Part shown: positions 8,075-16,240 of the stretch, piece by piece
How positions within the stretch are numbered: the stretch's first letter is position 1
Layout of the letters: every line of letters starts with the position of its first letter
Source: Ruegeria aquimaris
GTDB lineage: Bacteria > Pseudomonadota > Alphaproteobacteria > Rhodobacterales > Rhodobacteraceae
DNA length: 64,000 nucleotides
Direction of reading: 5' to 3'
Assembly: GCF_025751555.1 (NCBI RefSeq)
Contig: NZ_JAOWLB010000010.1
Coordinates: 1-64,000, forward strand
Made by a program: the position numbers and the translations under genes
The notes under the pieces: generated by a model
The model's database searches: none
Told to the model about the DNA's origin: nothing
The model's input: the letters and a program-made list of their open reading frames with translations, nothing else

Positions 8075-9121
8075 TCAATAGGGGAGCGGATGCGCCTTGT
8101 GGGCGGCTGCGATCTCACCCAGGATCTCATCAGAGAGCGTCACATCGGCGGCGCCCAGCGCATGGTCGAGCTGTGCCAGTGTGGTTGCGCCAAAGATCGC
8201 CGACATCATGAAGGGGCGTGTCAGCGCCCAGGCCAGCGCCATATGCACCGGGTCGATCCCGTGGCGGCGGGCGATGTCGAGATAGGCCGAGACCGCGCCA
8301 AAGACGCGGTCGGATTTGCGCCCGCCGAGTTCCGGCACCAGCGACATGCGCGAGCCCTCGGGCACCTGCCCACCCTGGTACTTGCCGGTCAGCAATCCCG
8401 CCGCCAGCGGCGAAAAGGCCATCAGCCCCACCTTCTCGTTCACGCTCAGCTCTGCCATGTCGGTGTCGAAGAGACGGCAGAGCAGCGAATATTCGTTCTG
8501 GATCGAGGCGACGCGCGGCCCATGCCCGGCCTCGGCCAGATGCAGCCATTGCGCGGTGCCCCAGGCGCTTTCGTTCGACAGGCCAAAGGCGCGGACGGTG
8601 CCGCGATCGACCTCGCGTTGCAGCGCCTCGAGACAGTCGATCATGTTGTCGCGTATCGCCGCCGGATCCTGCCCCGAGGGATCATAGCTCCAGTTCTGGC
8701 GGAACATGTAGCTGCCGCGATTGGGCCAATGGAACTGGTAGAGGTCGACATAATCGGTGCGAAGCCGCTTGAGCGAGGCCTCGAGCGTGGCGCGGATGGT
8801 CGCGCCCGAGATCGGCGCGCCGTCGCGCACATGCGCCATGCCGCTGCCGGAATGTTTGGTGGCCAGGATGAACTCACCGCGCCGGGCGGGATTGGCCGCG
8901 TTCCAGGCGCCGATGATCTCCTCGGTACGGCCAATGGTCTCTTTGCTGACCGGGTTCACCGGGTACATCTCGGCGGTGTCGATGAAGTTGATCCCCGCCG
9001 CGAGCGCATGGTCGATCTGGGCATGCGCCTGCTCCTGCGTGGTCTGGGTGCCAAAGGTCATCGTGCCCAGGCACAGTTCGCTTACACTCATGCCGGTGCG
9101 GCCCAGCGGTCTCTGTTTCAT
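8075..9121 (-). CDS. aldo/keto reductase (Tas/YghZ-like)
   Basis: This 348-aa TIM-barrel oxidoreductase shows all the family marks: the N-terminal GRTGMSVSELCLGTMTFG, the catalytic Asp and Tyr in DTAEMYPVNP, the Lys in ILATKHSGSG and the His in LYQFHWPNRG. It reduces aldehydes or ketones with NADPH. The sequence is nearest the Tas group (MKQRPLGRTG start, long loop after SYMFRQNWSYD). The frame remains open far upstream but overlaps the divergent rhodanese gene, so the ATG at 9121 is taken as the start. The physiological substrate is unknown. Confidence 0.93.
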   Translation of the reverse strand: MKQRPLGRTGMSVSELCLGTMTFGTQTTQEQAHAQIDHALAAGINFIDTAEMYPVNPVSKETIGRTEEIIGAWNAANPARRGEFILATKHSGSGMAHVRDGAPISGATIRATLEASLKRLRTDYVDLYQFHWPNRGSYMFRQNWSYDPSGQDPAAIRDNMIDCLEALQREVDRGTVRAFGLSNESAWGTAQWLHLAEAGHGPRVASIQNEYSLLCRLFDTDMAELSVNEKVGLMAFSPLAAGLLTGKYQGGQVPEGSRMSLVPELGGRKSDRVFGAVSAYLDIARRHGIDPVHMALAWALTRPFMMSAIFGATTLAQLDHALGAADVTLSDEILGEIAAAHKAHPLPY

Positions 9122-9238
9122 CGCACATCCCCTTGTCTCCGATCCGGGGAAGCCTAGCGGGATGAGGATCGTCGGCAACCCCTCTTGAGCTGGCTGCAGG
9201 TTTCGGTCAGCCTGTGGACGAGTCGCGGGAGGACGGGC

Positions 9239-9637
9239 ATGGCACAGAAGATAACCAAGGGCATCAAGACGCTGCTGAAAGAGGCGAACGCGGTGGTCGA
9301 CACGCTGTCGGTCGAAGAGGCCAAGGGGCTTTTTGACAATCCCGGCTATGTCTTCGTCGATCTGCGCGACATTCGCGAGTTGCAGCGTTCCGGTATGATC
9401 CCGGGGGCGTTTTCCTGCCCGCGCGGCATGCTGGAATTCTGGATCGACCCCGAGAGTCCCTATCACAAGGCGGTGTTCAACCAGGACAAGACCTATGTCT
9501 TTTACTGCGCCAGCGCCTGGCGGTCGGCCCTGTCGGCGAAGGTGGCTCAGGAAATGGGGCTGAGACCGGTGATGCATCTGGAAGGCGGCTTCACCGAATG
9601 GGTGAAGCAGGACGGTCCGGTGATCGAAAAGACCTGA
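9239..9637 (+). CDS. rhodanese-like domain protein
   Basis: The 132-aa product is a single rhodanese domain. VFVDLRDIRELQRSGMIPGA is the conserved entry to the fold, and the active-site loop is CASAWRSA with the nucleophilic Cys at the expected place after YVFY. Such single-domain proteins move sulfane sulfur between small thiols and proteins. GGGAGG lies five bases before the chosen ATG at 9239, and a longer upstream reading has no such site. The gene is divergent from the aldo/keto reductase and followed by an array of five hairpins. Confidence 0.9.
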   Translation: MAQKITKGIKTLLKEANAVVDTLSVEEAKGLFDNPGYVFVDLRDIRELQRSGMIPGAFSCPRGMLEFWIDPESPYHKAVFNQDKTYVFYCASAWRSALSAKVAQEMGLRPVMHLEGGFTEWVKQDGPVIEKT

Positions 9638-9650
9638 ACGCGCGCGGTCA

Positions 9651-9766
9651 CAAAGTGTCAATGACACTTTGCCCCAAGCGCCTGGAACAGGCGCTTGTAC
9701 AGGATTTTCAAAAATCCTGTGGACAAGGATTTCCTTAAATCCTTGATCCCGCGCCTGCCGCAGGCG
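9651..9766. repeat. array of five tandem hairpins
   Basis: Five different inverted repeats follow one another with only a few bases between them. They are CAAAGTGTCA/TGACACTTTG (9651-9671), CAAGCGCCTG/CAGGCGCTTG with loop GAA (9675-9697), ACAGGATTTT/AAAATCCTGT (9699-9720), CAAGGATTT/AAATCCTTG (9724-9745) and CGCCTGC/GCAGGCG (9752-9766). All arms pair perfectly. The array fills the gap between the rhodanese and metY genes. A similar array lies at 57999-58115. Confidence 0.85.
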
Positions 9767-9838
9767 GGCGCTTGTTGTCTGGCGGGCGCGTATCGCTTAG
9801 AGATTCGGGCAAGACATTTCCAAAGGGAGACTCCACCC

Positions 9839-11131
9839 ATGTCCGATACCCCCAGCTACGGCTTCGACACGTTGCAGATCCATGCCGGCGCCCGGCCCGA
9901 CCCGGCCACCGGCGCGCGGCAGACGCCGATCTATCAGACCACGGCCTATGTGTTCCGCGACGCCGATCACGCCGCCGCGCTCTTCAACCTGCAAGAGGTG
10001 GGCTATATCTATTCCCGCCTGACCAACCCCACCGTCGCCGTGTTGCAGGAGCGTATCGCCACGCTCGAAGGCGGGGTCGGCGCGGTCTGCTGCTCGTCGG
10101 GTCACGCGGCGCAGATCATGGCGCTCTTTCCGCTGATGGGACCGGGCTGCAACGTGGTGGCCTCGACCCGGCTATATGGTGGCACCGTCACCCAGTTCAG
10201 CCAGACCATCAAGCGGTTCGGCTGGTCGGCCAAGTTCGTCGATACCGACGATCTGGAGGCGGTGAAGGCCGCCATCGACGAAAACACAAGGGCGGTGTTT
10301 TGTGAATCGATCGCCAATCCCGGCGGCTATGTCACCGATATCCGCGCCCTGGCCGACGTGGCCGATGCCGCGGGCATCCCGCTGATCGTCGACAATACCA
10401 GCGCCACCCCCTATCTGTGCCGCCCCATCGAACAAGGCGCGACACTGGTGGTACATTCGACCACCAAGTACCTGACCGGCAACGGAACCGTCACCGGCGG
10501 CTGTATCGTGGATTCGGGGCGCTTCGACTGGTCGGCCAACGATAAGTTCCCCTCGCTCAGCGCGCCGGAACCGGCCTATCACGGGCTCAAGTTCCACGAG
10601 ACCTTTGGCTCGCTTGCCTTTACCTTCCACGGCATCGCCATCGGGTTGCGGGACCTGGGCATGACGATGAACCCGCAGGCCGCCCATTACACGCTGATGG
10701 GGATCGAGACGCTGAGCCTGCGCATGCAGCGCCATGTGGAGAACGCAAAGAAGGTGGCGGCCTGGCTCGAGGCCGATCCGCGGGTGGATTACGTGACCTA
10801 TGCCGGGCTGCCCTCGTCGCCCTATTATGACCGGGTGCAGAAATGCTATCCCAAAGGCGCGGGCGCGCTCTTTACCTTTGCGGTCAAGGGCGGCTACGAG
10901 GCCTGCGTCAAGCTGGTCAACGCGCTGGAGATCTTCAGCCATGTGGCCAACCTGGGTGACGCGCGCTCGCTGATCATCCATTCGGCCTCGACCACGCACC
11001 GCCAGTTGTCCCCCGCGCAGCAGGAGGCGGCAGGCGCCGGCCCCAATGTTGTGCGGGTATCGATCGGCATCGAGGATGCCGCCGACATCATCGCGGACCT
11101 CGACCAGGCCCTGACCAAGGCAACCGCCTGA
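9839..11131 (+). CDS. metY: O-acetylhomoserine aminocarboxypropyltransferase (sulfhydrylase)
   Basis: This 430-aa PLP enzyme of the Cys/Met metabolism family makes homocysteine from O-acetylhomoserine and sulfide. The PLP Lys210 lies in HSTTKYLTGNGTVTGG. Also typical are GFDTLQIHAGARPDP at the N-terminus, YSRLTNPTVAVLQERIA, and the long insertion region (FPSLSAPEPAYHGL) that separates MetY from shorter MetB/MetZ proteins. AAAGGGAGA precedes the ATG at 9839. A specificity for O-succinylhomoserine cannot be fully excluded, but length and motifs favour MetY. A strong terminator follows. Confidence 0.93.
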   Translation: MSDTPSYGFDTLQIHAGARPDPATGARQTPIYQTTAYVFRDADHAAALFNLQEVGYIYSRLTNPTVAVLQERIATLEGGVGAVCCSSGHAAQIMALFPLMGPGCNVVASTRLYGGTVTQFSQTIKRFGWSAKFVDTDDLEAVKAAIDENTRAVFCESIANPGGYVTDIRALADVADAAGIPLIVDNTSATPYLCRPIEQGATLVVHSTTKYLTGNGTVTGGCIVDSGRFDWSANDKFPSLSAPEPAYHGLKFHETFGSLAFTFHGIAIGLRDLGMTMNPQAAHYTLMGIETLSLRMQRHVENAKKVAAWLEADPRVDYVTYAGLPSSPYYDRVQKCYPKGAGALFTFAVKGGYEACVKLVNALEIFSHVANLGDARSLIIHSASTTHRQLSPAQQEAAGAGPNVVRVSIGIEDAADIIADLDQALTKATA

Positions 11132-11144
11132 TATGTTTGACAAG

Positions 11145-11170
11145 AGAAGCAGCCGGAACCGGCTGCTTCT
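11145..11170 (+). terminator. terminator of metY
   Basis: A perfect 12-bp stem AGAAGCAGCCGG / CCGGCTGCTTCT with a 2-base AA spacer lies 14 bases after the metY stop codon, followed by a pyrimidine-rich stretch. Confidence 0.75.
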
Positions 11171-11292
11171 TCGCTTGCGGCACAGGTTTCCGGCTATGGA
11201 AAACCTGACTTTCCCGATCCCCTGACATAACCCAGAATTGTATCTGCGGGTCATTTTCCCGCCATTTCAGCAATTCATTTGGAGATCAAGTC

Positions 11293-11499
11293 ATGGGTGA
11301 TTCAACCACCACCACCGAAACAAATCCCAACGACGGTTCGACCCGGACCACGACCAAGAACGGGGACGGTTCCAGCGTCGAGACCACGACCGGTGGATCG
11401 AGCGGCAACACCAAGGTGAAAGTACGTTCGGCCAGCGGCGACAGTGCGACCATCTTCATCAGTGGCAAGACCGGAGAGATCAAGATCACCCGACCCTGA
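11293..11499 (+). CDS. small Thr/Ser-rich hypothetical protein
   Basis: The 68-aa product starts MGDSTTTTETNPNDGSTRTT. Its first 40 residues are almost wholly Thr, Ser, Gly, Asn and Asp and likely unstructured. The last 28 residues (KVKVRSASGDSATIFISGK) have an alternating pattern suggesting a small beta structure. No signal peptide or membrane segment is present. ATTTGGAGATC upstream offers a ribosome binding site, and a hairpin at 11531-11547 follows. I do not recognise a family. It could be a real small protein or a chance frame; the good ribosome site and isolated position favour a gene. Confidence 0.5.
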   Translation: MGDSTTTTETNPNDGSTRTTTKNGDGSSVETTTGGSSGNTKVKVRSASGDSATIFISGKTGEIKITRP

Positions 11500-11530
11500 C
11501 CCCCGGGTGCGTCGGAACAAGCCAATGGAG

Positions 11531-11547
11531 GCGGCCCTGCGGGCCGC
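11531..11547. terminator. bidirectional hairpin between convergent genes
   Basis: GCGGCCC / GGGCCGC form a 7-bp stem around TGC between the small Thr-rich gene and the MFS gene on the other strand. Confidence 0.55.
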
Positions 11548-11554
11548 TCTCCGC

Positions 11555-12772
11555 TCAGTCCAGCCGCAGCCGCGCCAGCGCATAGACCAGCAGCGCCAGA
11601 CAGCACAGGCCCGCTAGCAGGAAGGGCGCACGCAAAGCCATCTCGCGGCTCATCTGCTGTTCGGCCAGCGCCACCGCGGCGCCCCCCGCCAGTGCCCCCA
11701 GCGGCATCGAACCCCAGCCGAAAAAACGATAGATGCTGTTCACGCGGCCCAGCATGGCGGGCGGGATGCGTCGTTGGCGCCAGGACACGGTGATCACGTT
11801 CCACAGCATCGCCGCCGCCATGATCGCGGTCAGCGCCAGCCCCATGATCCAGCCGCTGTTCGACAGGCCGATGATGGCATAGCCCGCGCCCCAGACCGCA
11901 ACCGACAGGAACAGGCACGCTTGCGTGCCGATCAGCCGCATCGCGCGCGGTGCCAGGAGGCTGCCGCAAATCGCCCCCACCGCCCCCGCCGACAGCACCA
12001 GCCCGTATTGCGCGGCCCCAAGTCCCAGCACCTCTTGTGCAAAGAGGACCTGCACGGTGATCGTGGCCATGGCGATGAAATTGGCCAGCCCCAGCACCAC
12101 CGCCAGCCGCAACAGCAGCGCGTCGCCGCGCATGAAGGCGATGCCCTCGGCCAGCGCCTCGGCGAACCGCGCGCGGCTGGGCACCTGCGGCGGCAGCGAG
12201 ATCAGCCAGACCAGACCGGCGGCCAGCACCAGAACCGCCGCATCGAGGCCAAAGGGCACCGCGATCCCGGCCGAGATCAGCACGCCGGCCAGCGGCGGGC
12301 CGATGAACTGGCCGGTCAGCTGCTCGGTGCTCCAGAGCTGGCCATTGGCGGCCTCCAGATCGTCGGGATCGACCAGCGCGGGCAGGATGGTCTGGGCGGC
12401 ATTGTCGCGCAGCACCTCTGCCGAGCCCAGAAGAAAGGCCAGCCCCGCCAGCGCCCAGATCGCGCCCGGCACCGGATCGCCCAGCGCCAAGAGCAGGATC
12501 GCCAGCACGATGCCTGCCCGCATCAGATCGGCCCGCGCGATCAGCTTGCGACGGTCGCTGCGGTCGATGATCACGCCCGCAGGCAGGGCAAAGAGCAACC
12601 AGGGCAACCGCGCCGCCGCCGCCACGGCGGCAATCGCCACCGCATCGCGGGTCATCAGCGCCGCCAGCCACGGCACCGCAAGCACCAGCACCCCGTCGCC
12701 CAGATTGGTCAGGGCGCCCGCGGTGAAGAGCAGGCGGAAGTTGCGATTTCGGATTACCAGCGGTGCCGCCAT
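11555..12772 (-). CDS. MFS transporter, EntS-like exporter branch
   Basis: This 405-aa protein with about 12 hydrophobic segments belongs to the major facilitator superfamily. The motif A loop appears as PAGVIIDRSDRRKL between the second and third segments. The N-terminus RNRNFRLLFTAGALTNLGDG resembles the enterobactin exporter EntS/MFS_3 group, whose members export small molecules. The second half contains RRIPPAMLGRVNSIYRFF, a typical motif of that group. No biosynthetic genes lie nearby, so no substrate can be suggested. The start at 12772 gives a normal cytoplasmic N-terminus. Confidence 0.85.
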   Translation of the reverse strand: MAAPLVIRNRNFRLLFTAGALTNLGDGVLVLAVPWLAALMTRDAVAIAAVAAAARLPWLLFALPAGVIIDRSDRRKLIARADLMRAGIVLAILLLALGDPVPGAIWALAGLAFLLGSAEVLRDNAAQTILPALVDPDDLEAANGQLWSTEQLTGQFIGPPLAGVLISAGIAVPFGLDAAVLVLAAGLVWLISLPPQVPSRARFAEALAEGIAFMRGDALLLRLAVVLGLANFIAMATITVQVLFAQEVLGLGAAQYGLVLSAGAVGAICGSLLAPRAMRLIGTQACLFLSVAVWGAGYAIIGLSNSGWIMGLALTAIMAAAMLWNVITVSWRQRRIPPAMLGRVNSIYRFFGWGSMPLGALAGGAAVALAEQQMSREMALRAPFLLAGLCCLALLVYALARLRLD

Positions 12773-12834
12773 GTCTGTCTCCGGGTCAAGTCCGGGTCAG
12801 AGTGGCGCGACCGTGCGTGATGGTCAATGCGGGG

Positions 12835-12850
12835 GGGCGGCCAGCCGCCC
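12835..12850 (-). terminator. terminator hairpin after the SIMPL gene
   Basis: GGGCGG / CCGCCC form a 6-bp stem around CCAG just beyond the end of the leftward SIMPL gene, within a G/C-rich stretch that can extend the stem. Confidence 0.45.
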
Positions 12851-12864
12851 GCCCCCTGCCCGGT

Positions 12865-13563
12865 TCACTGCCGGATTTCGTAGACCATGGTGACGGTGCC
12901 GCTCAGCCCGATCTCGCCACCGGCCACCGGCACATCCATCGACTCGGCCATGGCGGCCATGCGCATCATCGGGCGCGGTTGCGGGTCGGAGTAAAGCTCC
13001 GAGATCGACACGATCCGGCCCAGCGACACCCCGGCCGCCTCGGCCAGTTGCTGTGCCTTGTCGCGGGCATCCGCCACCGCCTTGGCCCGCGCCTGATCGC
13101 GCAGCGGCTTGGGCTCCTTGACCGAGAATTCCAGCCCGTTGAACGTGTTGGCCCCGTCGGACACGACCGTATCCAGGATCTCGCCCAGCCGCGCCAGGTC
13201 ACGGACCCGCACCGTCACCCGGTTCGAGGCCTGAAAGCCGGTTATCGCCGGGGGTTCGGTGCTGGACCCACGGTTGGACCAGACCGGCGACAGCGACAGG
13301 TCCGAGGTCTGCATGTCGCGCGCCTCGACCCCCAGTTCGGTCAGACGGGCAAGAACCCGGCCGACCGCCTCGGATGTCGCCGAGAGCGCCGCCCGCGCCT
13401 CCTTGGCCTCTTGCGTCACGCCAAGGGTGATAACGGCCATGTCGGGCACGGTTTCCACCACCCCTGTGCCGGTTACGGTGATCTGTCCGGGCTGCTCGTC
13501 GGCGCGGGCCAAGCCCACTGCGGCAAACAGCAACGCCACCACCAGAAAAACCAATGTCCTCAA
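12865..13563 (-). CDS. SIMPL (DUF541) domain periplasmic protein
   Basis: The 232-aa product has a cleavable signal peptide (MRTLVFLVVALLFAAVGLARA) followed by the SIMPL domain. Marks are GQITVTGTGVVETVPDMAVI, then VGRVLARLTELGVEARDMQTSDLSL, and NRVTVRVRDLARLGEILD. The related E. coli protein YggE affects oxidative-stress physiology, but the biochemical role of the family is not settled. The gene stands alone, divergent from the large membrane protein gene at 13730. Confidence 0.88.
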   Translation of the reverse strand: MRTLVFLVVALLFAAVGLARADEQPGQITVTGTGVVETVPDMAVITLGVTQEAKEARAALSATSEAVGRVLARLTELGVEARDMQTSDLSLSPVWSNRGSSTEPPAITGFQASNRVTVRVRDLARLGEILDTVVSDGANTFNGLEFSVKEPKPLRDQARAKAVADARDKAQQLAEAAGVSLGRIVSISELYSDPQPRPMMRMAAMAESMDVPVAGGEIGLSGTVTMVYEIRQ

Positions 13564-13729
13564 CTTTGCTCTCCTGTTATTCTTTGTTCCAAAGATGGGG
13601 CGGCGGCATGTCGCGCGACAAGGGGAAGTTACGCGTTTTTCTTTCCCTCGGCGGTTCTCTGCTCTAATGTCGCGCCGGGATGCGCCGCGGCGCGTGCTAC
13701 GGCCTTGATTGGATTGGTTAACTGGTCAG

Positions 13730-16141
13730 ATGAAACCCGCGTTTGCGTTATCCTTGTCGTTTGAGGGGATCTCCCTTCTTCACCGTGCCGCCGGTGGCTG
13801 GCGGCAGGTGGGGGCGGTGACGCTTGACGATCCCGATCTGGCCCGGTCGCTGGCCCGTCTGCGCGACCTTGCCCTGCGGCTGGACCCGGACCTGCGATGC
13901 AAGCTGATCCTGCCCAACGACCAGATCCGGTATCTGACCGTCGATACCGGCCCGTTCCGGGGCGAGACGCGGCTGAATGTCATCGAGGACGCGGTTGCCA
14001 ACGCGACCCCCTATGCGCTGGAGGAGCTGATCTGGGACACCTCGCCCGATGGCAGCGTGACCCATGTGGCGGCGGTGGCGCGGGAAACCCTGGCCGAGGC
14101 CGAAGCCTTTGCCGAGGAGCACGGGTTTCATCCGGTCAGCTTTGTCGCGGTGCCCGATGACAATGCCTTTCTCGGCGAGCCGTTCTTTGGCCCGGCCTCG
14201 GGTCTGCGGGAGCTGACCGGCACCGATGCGGTGGAACCCGACGGCATCGCAGTTGTGGTGATCGGCCCGGCGGTGATCCCCGACAGCGCGCCCGTGGCCC
14301 AGGCACCCGAGGCGTCCAGCAAGGCGCCCGTGGCGAAAAAGGCCGAGCCGCCAAAGGCGCAGAGCGCCGCGCCGGTGGTCGGGTTCTCATCGCGCCGGAG
14401 CAAACCCGACGAGAGCATCGCCGCCAAACCGCCCGAAAGCGCGGCTGTGTCCGAGGCCCCTGCCGCAGCGCCGCCCGCCGATGCGCCGCCGCAAGACGCG
14501 GCGGGCCTCAGTTTCCAGTCGGTTCGCGGCGACGAGCCGGCGGCCCCGCCGCCGGTCAGACCAAAGGCCACCAGCGCTCCCGCTCCGGCAAGACCCGTCG
14601 CGCCACCGGTTGCGCCACCGGTCGCACCACCGGTCGCGGCGCGCCTGATCACCGAGGAGATGCCGCCCCCCGCGTTTACCCCGGCCGCGCGGCCCGACCA
14701 GGTCCCGCGCGACGAGGCCGACCGGCTCACCATCTTTGGCGCGCGCAAGGGCGGCATGATCGGCGGCAAGCCACGGTTCCTGGGCCTGTCGCTGACCGTG
14801 GGTCTGCTGTTGTTCCTTGCCGCGATTGCTGTCTTTGCCGCAGTGGTGGGGACCGGCGTGTTCCGGGACGGGTCCGACCGCAGTGGCGATCCGGCGCCCG
14901 CCGCATTCAGCCCGCCGACCGATCCTGCGACCGATCCTGCGGCCGCCCCGGAGCCCGAGGCGCCCGCGATCGCGCCACTGGCGGAGAGTCCGGACAACGG
15001 CCCGGCACCCGCTCTGGAACCGGCCTCGATCGACGAGGATCCGGTACAGCTCTCGGCGCTACAGGATCCGGCCGACCGCCCGGCCCTGAGCAGCACCGAC
15101 GATGCGGTGCTTCAGGCGCTTCAGGTGGAGCCGCAACAGGTCGAGGAAATGGAGTTCGAACCCGAGCCGGATACGGCTACGGGCGAGAACGAGGCCGGAA
15201 TTCTGGTCACCGCCCCGGACGCGCCCGAGGTGCCGGGGCTGATCGGGCTGGGCGATCTCTTTGTCGCCTCGATCGACCGCACCGATATCTTTCAGGACGC
15301 GGTGGCGCTGCCGGATGGAACCCGGTTCGACACCGACGCCCTGCCCGAGGGCAACAATGCCCCCGCCGCCGCCGGACAGGCCTTTGCCCTGGATGACAAG
15401 GGGCTGGTCGAGCCCAGCCCCGAAGGCGCGCTCAACCCCGATGGCGTGCTGATCTTTGCCGGGCGGCCCGCCCGGGTGCCGCCCGCGCCGCCGGTCCGGT
15501 TCGAAGCCGCGCCCGAAGCTGACCCTGCGCAGGAACGGCTGGCCGCGAAACGGCCCAAGGCGCGGCCCGACGACCTGGTGGAACAGGCTGAACGGTCGCA
15601 GTTCGGGGGCCGGTCCCTGACCGAGCTCGCCACGCTGCGCCCCAAGGCGCGGCCGGCATCGGTGCAGGAACAGGCCGAGGCGGAACAGGCCGCATCGCCC
15701 GAGGACGAGGCCCAGGCGGTCAGCCCGCTGGCGGTGGCCAGCGCCAAGAAACCCAAGCCGCGCCCGGAGGGGCTGGCGGTGGCCGCAGCGGCGGCAAACA
15801 CCAACCTGGGATCGCTGGCCAATCCCAGCCGCGGCGCCGGGTCCAACATTTCCGGCGACGGGTTTGTCGCGGCGACGGTCAAGCCCAAGGCGCCCTCGCC
15901 GACCTCGGTCGCGCGCCAGGCGACACTGGACAACGCGATCAACCTGCGTGACCTGAACCTTATCGGAGTCTATGGCACCCCGTCGAACCGGCGCGCGCTG
16001 GTGCGGCTGCCATCTGGCCGCTACAAGAAGGTCAAGGTCGGCGACAGCATCGAGGGTGGCCGCATCACCGCCATCGGCGACAGCGAGCTGCGCTATCAGA
16101 AGGGCGGCCGCAATCTGACCCTGAAAATCCCCAGTGGCTGA
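13730..16141 (+). CDS. large single-span membrane protein with PilP/GspC-like C-terminal domain
   Basis: The 803-aa product has four parts. Residues 1 to about 150 form a folded cytoplasmic domain (SLSFEGISLLHRAAGGWRQ, KLILPNDQIRYLTVD) that resembles the pilus/secretion PilM or GspL type. Residues about 180-340 are a Pro/Ala-rich linker. One membrane segment lies at about 351-376 (LGLSLTVGLLLFLAAIAVF). A long acidic, Pro-rich periplasmic region follows with four imperfect KPKxRP-type repeats. The last 65 residues (LIGVYGTPSNRRALVRLPSG, YKKVKVGDSIEGGRITAIGD) look like the small beta domain of PilP/GspC. ATG 13730 is chosen over TTG 13709. The function is unknown, and the domain assignments come from pattern only. 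Confidence 0.6.
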   Translation: MKPAFALSLSFEGISLLHRAAGGWRQVGAVTLDDPDLARSLARLRDLALRLDPDLRCKLILPNDQIRYLTVDTGPFRGETRLNVIEDAVANATPYALEELIWDTSPDGSVTHVAAVARETLAEAEAFAEEHGFHPVSFVAVPDDNAFLGEPFFGPASGLRELTGTDAVEPDGIAVVVIGPAVIPDSAPVAQAPEASSKAPVAKKAEPPKAQSAAPVVGFSSRRSKPDESIAAKPPESAAVSEAPAAAPPADAPPQDAAGLSFQSVRGDEPAAPPPVRPKATSAPAPARPVAPPVAPPVAPPVAARLITEEMPPPAFTPAARPDQVPRDEADRLTIFGARKGGMIGGKPRFLGLSLTVGLLLFLAAIAVFAAVVGTGVFRDGSDRSGDPAPAAFSPPTDPATDPAAAPEPEAPAIAPLAESPDNGPAPALEPASIDEDPVQLSALQDPADRPALSSTDDAVLQALQVEPQQVEEMEFEPEPDTATGENEAGILVTAPDAPEVPGLIGLGDLFVASIDRTDIFQDAVALPDGTRFDTDALPEGNNAPAAAGQAFALDDKGLVEPSPEGALNPDGVLIFAGRPARVPPAPPVRFEAAPEADPAQERLAAKRPKARPDDLVEQAERSQFGGRSLTELATLRPKARPASVQEQAEAEQAASPEDEAQAVSPLAVASAKKPKPRPEGLAVAAAAANTNLGSLANPSRGAGSNISGDGFVAATVKPKAPSPTSVARQATLDNAINLRDLNLIGVYGTPSNRRALVRLPSGRYKKVKVGDSIEGGRITAIGDSELRYQKGGRNLTLKIPSG

Positions 16142-16146
16142 CAAAA

Positions 16147-16233
16147 AAGGACGGAGCCCGCGCCCCGTCCTTCATTTCGCTCAAAATACTCCCGGGGAGT
16201 CGCCGTCAGGCGACGGGGCAGCACCCCTGCCCC
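16147..16233. repeat. series of four hairpins between convergent genes, first one a terminator
   Basis: AAGGACGG/CCGTCCTT (16147-16172) is flanked by A6 on the left and CATTT on the right, and looks like a bidirectional terminator. It is followed by ACTCCC/GGGAGT (16188-16200), CCGTC/GACGG (16203-16216) and GGGGCAG/CTGCCCC (16215-16233), the last two sharing two bases. The segment lies between the convergent 803-aa gene and hpd. Confidence 0.6.
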
Positions 16234-16240
16234 GGTCGAC

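Noticed and set aside
9185-9667. Extension of the aldo/keto reductase upstream of 9121
   Set aside because: The frame is open, but the sequence is antisense to the rhodanese gene and the family N-terminus (MKQRPLGRTG) begins at 9121.
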